Notes under the pieces: generated by a model
Databases searched by the model: none
Told to the model about the DNA's origin: nothing
The model's input: the letters and a program-made list of their open reading frames with translations, nothing else
Made by a program: the position numbers and the translations under genes
Assembly (NCBI RefSeq): GCF_000247815.1
Contig: NC_021692.1
Coordinates: 2,812,475-2,876,474, forward strand
Direction of reading: 5' to 3'
DNA: 64,000 nt
DNA from: Ficedula albicollis
Lineage: Eukaryota > Chordata > Aves > Passeriformes > Muscicapidae
Shown here: positions 57,361 to 64,000 of the stretch, in pieces
Layout: every line of letters starts with the position of its first letter
Numbering within the stretch: the stretch's first letter is position 1

Positions 57361-60324
57361 CCAAGTGCTCTGTCACCAAGCCAGGCAGCCCCTGGCTCCC
57401 CCCTCACCTGCACGCAGCAGAAAGGTGCCCTGGTCTGACCTGAGTCCAGGGAAAAGCAGGTCCAGGAAGAATCAGGGCTGAGTTCAAGGAGCCATCTGTG
57501 CCACAGGGAGCTGCTTGCCCAAGATCAGCTGGTGTGTGGAGGGCAAAGCTGCTTGCAGCCCTGGATTGCCAGCTGAACCCAGCCTAGGCTGACAGTCATC
57601 AATATCTAGTCCCAGTGTTTTTCTGGATGACACGACACCTCATGGATTTTCCGTGCTGGAAGATGCTTGCATTATAAAGTGGGGATTTAGCAGTGGGCAG
57701 TGAGAAAGGCAGGCTCTGAACAACTCAGGGAGACTCAGTCTTCAGTAAAGCGAGGTTTCTTCCAAGATGTTTTGTCCAGTGATAAGGGCATACCCAGAAG
57801 GTCTCCACAGGATTTCAAACTCTGTTGCAATAGGGGAAAGGGCAGAGTGTATTACAGCAGGTCCCCCAGGTCCCTGGCTGTTTGCACTGTCAAGCATTAG
57901 ACAGATAAGTCAGGATTTCAGTTGTACAGATGAAGCTTTTCTGGGGAGGCTGTAACTGCGCATTCGTGCCCAGCCACGAGCTGTGGCAGCAATCAGAAAT
58001 AACGCAAAATGCAAAGCTTTGAGGATATCAAAAGGATATCAAACCTCAGTGGTGTCTTCACAGCTAGGCTGGAAAGAAATTCGGGTTTATAGCTGCAGGT
58101 ATCACTAGGATTCATCAAAATGAATCCAGTCCACAGGTTCACTCAGGTCTGGAGCCAGATGCACTATCCTGGGAAGCCATCTAGAGGTAGACACTGGAAT
58201 TAAGGGAAAATTGCACTTGAAAACATTCTCAAATTTCTTCACATCTCTAGTTACTAAAACACCACTCAATGGACATTTGAATCTAAGCATCTGTGAGAGA
58301 GAGAGAGGTGAGTTTGCACGCTGAATCCCTTTAAAAATGAACTCACTTTTCTTCTTTGGAATCAAACAGGTATATTTGAAAGCAGGCATTCAAAGTGGCC
58401 ATGTGTTAACAGGGTGTTCAGGGGTTTTTTGGTTGGCAAAAAGAAGGCAGCTAAGTTCCTGGTGCCCCCCATTTCAACAGCTATATCAGACATAGATTTT
58501 TTAAATAAAAATATGAAAAATGTGAAAAATATTACAAATACCTAAATCCTTGCATTTCAGCTCTGTTAAAAGTTCCACAAAAGTTTTAAGGGGAAAAAAA
58601 AGGAAGGAAATAAAATGGAGAAGAGAAACTTGCACAGTTTTTGCCCTTAACTGCCAAGTTACCTCATATGAAATAAGCCATATGACTGTCACTGCATAAT
58701 CACAAAGTGCCAGGAGAGAGGTTTTTGAAGAGAAGATGGAGCTGTACATACTGTCAGCATCAGTGAGTGCTCCCTAACTCACCTGTGTGTGAAACAACCA
58801 GAGCGTTTCCATGGCCTCTTGGCAGCGTTTAGCACCTTGGTGTGTTTTTACAGTAATACCTCTAGAAATGCAGCTCAGGGAGGCACCTGGTATTACAATT
58901 TTCCTCTCAGTCCAGCAGCTCTGGAGGGGAGAGAGAAATTTCCCAGAGAACTCAGTGTCTGGCTTAAACAGGAATGACTCAGTGTCTGGACTGGGAACAA
59001 ATATAACAACTTTCTGGTATGGAAACAAGGAGCAGTGTTGAACATGAAAGGATATGAGCTCCATCAAAGTATGTTTGGTTTTTCGATTCCTGAGTTCAGT
59101 CTCTTTGTGCTTAAAGAACCACAGACACATTTAAAATAGAAAACACATCAATATTACACAGTTAACTTGTTTAGCTTTAAAAGAAAATTCATTATTAATG
59201 TAAAACATTTGCAGGTCCTTTGAAACCAGGAGGAATGGAATAATCTTGTGAACATTTATTTCATGTATCTATTTCCAGCCTGAATGAAAGTGTTTGAAGT
59301 GATGTTTTTATTCATTATGATTTTGACCTAAGTAAAAGTTGCTACCAAATTTGGATTGGGAGTTAAAAGACAGTTCTAGATATATAACATTTTCCTAACC
59401 TGCTCTTCAAATTTCATTAAAGTATGAACTATTTTATTTAGTATGAACTATTTATTTTATTTTACTTCTTTACTGCTTTAGATTTATCTTGAAGCAGTGG
59501 AAACTAGTAAAAGTTACAGTGTACAAACCTACCAAAAAAACCCCAAAAGTAGATTTATAATACAACTGTAGCTAGTGCATCTTGCATATAGTAAATAAAA
59601 ACTACAGGCAAGTTATTTTAAAATTCACGTAATTCAACCAAAAAGTCAAATAGCTTTAAATACTACACATATTATATGTGAGAGAATTAGAACTTTAGAG
59701 GTATTGTCCCTTTTAATTGCAGTTCTACTCTGAAAAGGAAAAAAAAAAACCAAGGAATATTCCGGAATTTAATCTGATTGTTTTACAGCAACCACTTCAC
59801 CTCTTGGCCAGAGATGTTTTTCCAAAGTGTCACCTTTACAAAACCAACATGAACTATTATTCACAAAGTCCATCTCTGTTGGACTCCCTAAACTACACTT
59901 TCATACAGGGCTGATTATCCAAAGTCTTTTAAAGGCTGCAGGTACAAGCAGACACTCAGCACACACCTTTGTGAGGGGAACAATGATCTGTCACATCCCA
60001 GCAGTTCTCTCTAATTATCAGTCTGAAGTTGTCCCAAAGTGAATCCTGTCCATGTTTCCACTCAGAAGTCCTAAACCAGCACCCTGAAACATTCCATAGG
60101 CAGGCCTGTTAATTCTGTGAAACTGCATCATCTTCAGAATTAATTTTGCATTTTCAGTAGTTGTTTCCTACACAGACACAACAAACTATAAACTGGAAAA
60201 AAACAACCAACACAACAACTTTTTCAAAGCCATTTTAATGGCACTTTTAACTCTGTTTTGTTCCAGTTTATGAGAGCAAGAAGGCAGTCAGGCTGTCTGG
60301 TGCACAGTGGGATTCCTCAGGTGA
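57361..60324. other. 5' flank of DHRS3, no supported gene
   Basis: Mostly unique AT-rich sequence. The only coding-like signal is a minus-strand open stretch at 58105-58290 behind a strong polypyrimidine acceptor, described in findings. I recognise no protein family. Confidence 0.5.
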
Positions 60325-60403
60325 TCCTGTGCAGGGCCAGGAGTTGGACTTGGATGATCCTCATGGATGTGCTCCAACTTGGGATTGTCTATGATTCTAT
60401 GTA
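60325..60403 (+). mobile_element. CR1-derived 3' end fragment
   Basis: GATCCTGTGCAGGGCCAGGA, then TTGGACTTGGATGATCCTC, ending GATTGTCTATGATTCTATG, is a diverged CR1 (or CR1-tailed SINE) 3' end in plus orientation. Confidence 0.75.
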
Positions 60404-62701
60404 ATGTATTTCAGTGGTAACTAAAGCCGGTTTTGACTTCCATTTGTTGGTTTAGATGTCTGGGTTAGTACTTGCACAGCTTTTGGACTGTACTTAGTGT
60501 AGATTTACTCATATTCTCAGTAAGGGTCATAGAAACCAATTTTTTTCTGACTTGCAGTGATTTGAAGGAAAAAACAAAAAGCACAAAAAGCAGTGAAAAG
60601 CGCATTTACCTCCAAAACAAGCTTATACACTCTCTATACACATCACTTATATGACAAAGCTCCATTTTTGCAGAATGATGTTACCTGGATCACTAACTGA
60701 AGAGGCTCAGGCAGTATCTGAATGCTCACAGCTCATGTTACACCTGTATTTATAGACAGAACTGTGTTCACAGAGCCTTTGCAGCCAAGTTCCTTCCAGC
60801 CTTGGAAGGCTGTTTGTACAAATGGGGTTGCTAAACTGCAGGAACTTTTGAAAGGAAAACGAGCTGGAAATTAAAACTATGCTTGAGGCATGTCTGAAAG
60901 CCATTTGGGCTAACAATTCTGTGTTTTCAACTTAAAGACCCCCCCTGAGATATATACAGTACAAACCTGGGAACACAGAGCAGCAGTTCCACAATGGAAA
61001 GGCTGTGTGACTATGGTGTCTAATATTACCATTCTTTTACATCACTGCAGGGTTCTTGATCATAGACAATATATCACGATCACAGAATAAAACTTAAACC
61101 TCCTTTAAAATAGGGAAACCTTTTGCCAAACTGATCTGGTTTTTGTTAGGTGAAGTACTGCTGTCAGATTTGGATAAATCAAGAGCTAAATTTTTGTGCT
61201 TCTTGATTTCCTTCTTCACTTGTGTTCACATTTTCCATTTGAAATGTGTCCCAGTGGTTCTGTGATTTCACACTGTCTTTCTATATGCTTTTAAGAGTCT
61301 GATACAGTTGCCTTCTAAGTGGAGTTCTGCCACGGACTAAGCTCAAAGGAACTGGGTTTCTGGTTAACTTCCAGCCTGACAGCAGAGACTCTGTGAGAGG
61401 CCTTTTACAAAAAGCTGCATTTCCATGTCTTAGGACTTTCCCAGGGTCTTACAACAAAGCAGTGTCATGAGTAAAGATATAAAAATGTCTTACTGAGGAA
61501 TTCTAAATTCTAGGTGACATCCCTTTCTAGATTCAAGAAGTGTAAAAATAATTGTCTTTATTAAGCAGAAGTTTTCACTCATAGGGGCTCTCTGGAATTC
61601 AAAGGGATGCAACATCACCTATGAGGTACTGGTTCTACTTGCTGAGTTGTTTTCATACATGTTAGAATTTGGCATTTATTGTAACTGCCCTTGGTTTTCC
61701 TCACCTCTCTGTGATTAGAAGCCAGATCTCTCAGTATCTTAGGCTGCTTCAAGAGAGAACAATGCAAAAATACATGTGAACAGGAATGGAGTGATCATGT
61801 TTGTTAACCTGATTGACTCACCTTCTCTTCGGTGCCTTTACCCACATTCAGGCCAGTCAATATTTACCCATTCCTTCTGACTAACTCCTCAGTCCTGCCA
61901 AAACTTCTAAGACATACAAGGAACTGGGGAAACAGAAGAATTATGTCTTTAAGGCTCTTAAAATTAGAGAAAAGTTCTGAAATGCTACTAAACCAACGTG
62001 ACATTGATTTTGATGAAAACTGAACAGCAAGCTAATGCCTGTAACAAGTTTGCACTGGAAACTTTTAAACTAGCTTAGGAAGACAATCTCAGGATAAAAT
62101 ATTCCCTGGATTCCTTCTAACAATGTCTTTTAAAGAGAATTCCTTGCATGCAGCTGTAACTTATTTTCAGAGTGAGAGGTTCACTAATATGTACTCAGGG
62201 CCTCTGACTGACTGAAGTTTCTTCAAACTTGACATTTTACAAAGGAAGTCAAAAAGAAGATGAATGTTTGGAAGAGAATGATGGTGCCAAAGGCAAGCAA
62301 TTTTGACTGGGAGGCTAGGATATGTAAGGTGTATGAATTTATGTCAGGAAATAAGATCACACTAAAATCAATAAACCCCAATCTAGATATTACCTCTCAG
62401 AATATAAAAGAAGCTTTAATTTTGCTTGAGTTTATGTTGTTTTGTTTTAAAAAAAAACCATTTAAGTTAGTGTAGCCCCACAGGTCTGGATGGAGTAGGG
62501 TTGGGAGTGGCTCAGTGAAGTGTCCTGCACCTCCACCTCCACCTCAGTGATGGATGAGATCCATTATTCCCAGCTTAATCAGTTCGTTTGCATCAGATCT
62601 GGAAAGATGACTGTGATGACAAGGTCCAGGCTTGCTGAGTTAAGCTGAGAATTCCATGTTATTACTTAAATGGATTTCATTATCTTCTTATCCTTAACAT
62701 T

Positions 62702-62702
<1 letters not shown>
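60404..62702. other. Intergenic, no supported feature
   Basis: AT-rich unique sequence without a recognised exon or repeat family. Confidence 0.5.

Positions 62703-62750
<48 letters not shown>
62703..62750. repeat. (TATC)12 microsatellite
   Basis: Twelve perfect TATC units in AT-rich DNA. It is likely length-polymorphic. Confidence 0.97.
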
Positions 62751-62752
<2 letters not shown>

Positions 62753-64000
62753 AATTTTAAACCACATAATTCAATCATCTGTACTTGCTGACCTCCCCTG
62801 AAGATATGGATTAGACCTATTCTCTTAAGAATCCAGTTTGGTCAGTCATCATCTGGTATTTTATCTCTTATGACTCATCTTGTTTACTCATTCCACACAG
62901 CTAAATATTATTTTACCCCACTGACTAATTCACATTGAAGTTTCATGCTCTTTGCTGTAATGCATATTTTGCATAAATGGGATTTTTCTAAGCAGATATA
63001 TTTTGTCTGCTTTTTTGAAGTGTGTAAGAAAACATAGAAAGGATGGCTTTTTTTCAGTGCAGATCTCTCTGAGGGAATACACTGCAGTTGGTTAGCCAAA
63101 TGCAGAATCCTATGGCTCATAAAAAGGAGTATTTTTCTCCTGTGGCCATGATTACAAGCTTTTATAAGGGTTTTTAAATGGAGTATTGGGGAGATTAGTG
63201 GGGATGTTTCAGTGTTCAGAGGACAAGCACAGGTTATATTGCTTATGTCAAGCTGAGCTAATGCTTGTTTGCTTTTTAATGTGACCCAAACAAGTCTTGT
63301 CCAGTCACATGGTGGACAGAAATACACAGAGCTACACTTGGTGACTGCAAATTTCATCAACTCCTTTGGTGCAAGCATTTGGATACTGTATGTATGTACT
63401 GTATGATCAGAATTACAGCCATGGATAACACAGAGTCATCTTGGAAAACACAGCAAAATACAGAGTTGTAAAGATATCAAAGTCTTTTCTTTAGAAACAA
63501 TCAGCACAGAGGGTTAGGGCCAAATTTCTCCAAGTCAAGGAGAAGTTTCCCTGTGCTAGCACTGCCCCATTGGTGAGAACAGAGCCCCTTGCACACTCAG
63601 GCTGGCAAATAACTGACAGCAAAATTCCTTGTGACTGAGTTCAGAATGCCTTTTCTAACTGTTCTGGCCAGCTGTCTGCCTCAGCAAGTGAGCAGAGGAA
63701 AAGATCAGCACTAAGCAAAAAGCTTTGGAATCATCCTTCAGACCTATTCCAAGAGCAGAACCTCTACAATTCCTGACCATGGAGACTGGAGTCCAGTATG
63801 GCCACTCTTCACAGGCTCTTAGACAGTCACTGGACACTTGCAAAATATCCCAGAGAGCTTTTCAGGCCCATAAAGCAGATAAAAAATAAAGCCCATTTGC
63901 AATTTTGGAATTGGAATGGTGTAACCTGGAAGTGACTGTGCTACACTTGAGCTTGAATCATGCCAAGTGCAGTTGTCAGAGCCGGATGTTTGCAGCTTCC
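62751..64000. other. Intergenic, no supported feature
   Basis: AT-rich sequence to the window end. A 156-codon minus-strand open frame (62908-63378) has no recognised motif, and I do not call it a gene. Confidence 0.5.

Noticed and set aside
62908..63378. 156-codon minus-strand open frame
   Set aside because: No domain, no conserved motif and composition like the surrounding DNA; likely chance.
57400..64000. AADACL-type esterase exons, expected upstream of DHRS3 from mammalian gene order
   Set aside because: No HGGG or GXSXG motif in any open segment, and no recognisable exon.

Overview
The window looks like nuclear DNA from a songbird (passerine). Three things point there: CR1 LINE 3' ends, a SINE fragment whose tail matches the zebra-finch-type tRNA/CR1 SINE (TguSINE1-like), and avian-style solo endogenous-retrovirus LTRs. 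I see no bacterial-style gene packing. This placement is by recognition only; no search was run.

Only one gene is well supported. It is DHRS3 (retSDR1, short-chain dehydrogenase/reductase 3), on the minus strand, with all six coding exons in the window: exon 1 at 54064-54506, exon 2 at 29428-29571, exon 3 at 28658-28777, exon 4 at 27694-27932, exon 5 at 26563-26688 and exon 6 at 25312-25396. With one insertion set aside, the exons join in frame into 302 residues plus stop, the length I recall for vertebrate DHRS3. The Rossmann TGxxxGxG motif, NNAA and the Asn-Ser-Tyr-Lys active site are all present. The enzyme reduces all-trans-retinal to retinol and so limits retinoic acid production.

Layout. 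1-25 kb is the 3' flank of DHRS3: intergenic sequence with a 39-bp minisatellite, a CA-rich stretch, a 650-bp polypyrimidine tract, one LTR, one SINE and a 972-bp tandem duplication. 25.3-54.5 kb is DHRS3. Its 24.5-kb intron 1 holds a 666-bp tandem duplication, a 649-bp solo LTR with an intact 5-bp target-site duplication, CR1 and SINE fragments, and a 42-bp minisatellite with 126-bp higher-order structure. 54.5-55.5 kb is the GC-rich 5' end and probable promoter. 55.4-57.4 kb is a GC-rich minisatellite field, and 57.4-64 kb is the 5' flank with no recognised gene.

The most striking property is eight uninterrupted poly-C tracts of 221 to 2470 bp, about 6.5 kb or 10% of the window, all reading C on the plus strand. 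One splits DHRS3 exon 1 inside the cofactor-binding motif, is flanked by a direct repeat of exon sequence, and shifts the frame. I think they are most likely sequencing or assembly artefacts seeded at short C tracts. True expansion cannot be excluded from sequence alone. I did not find a convincing undescribed biological system beyond this.
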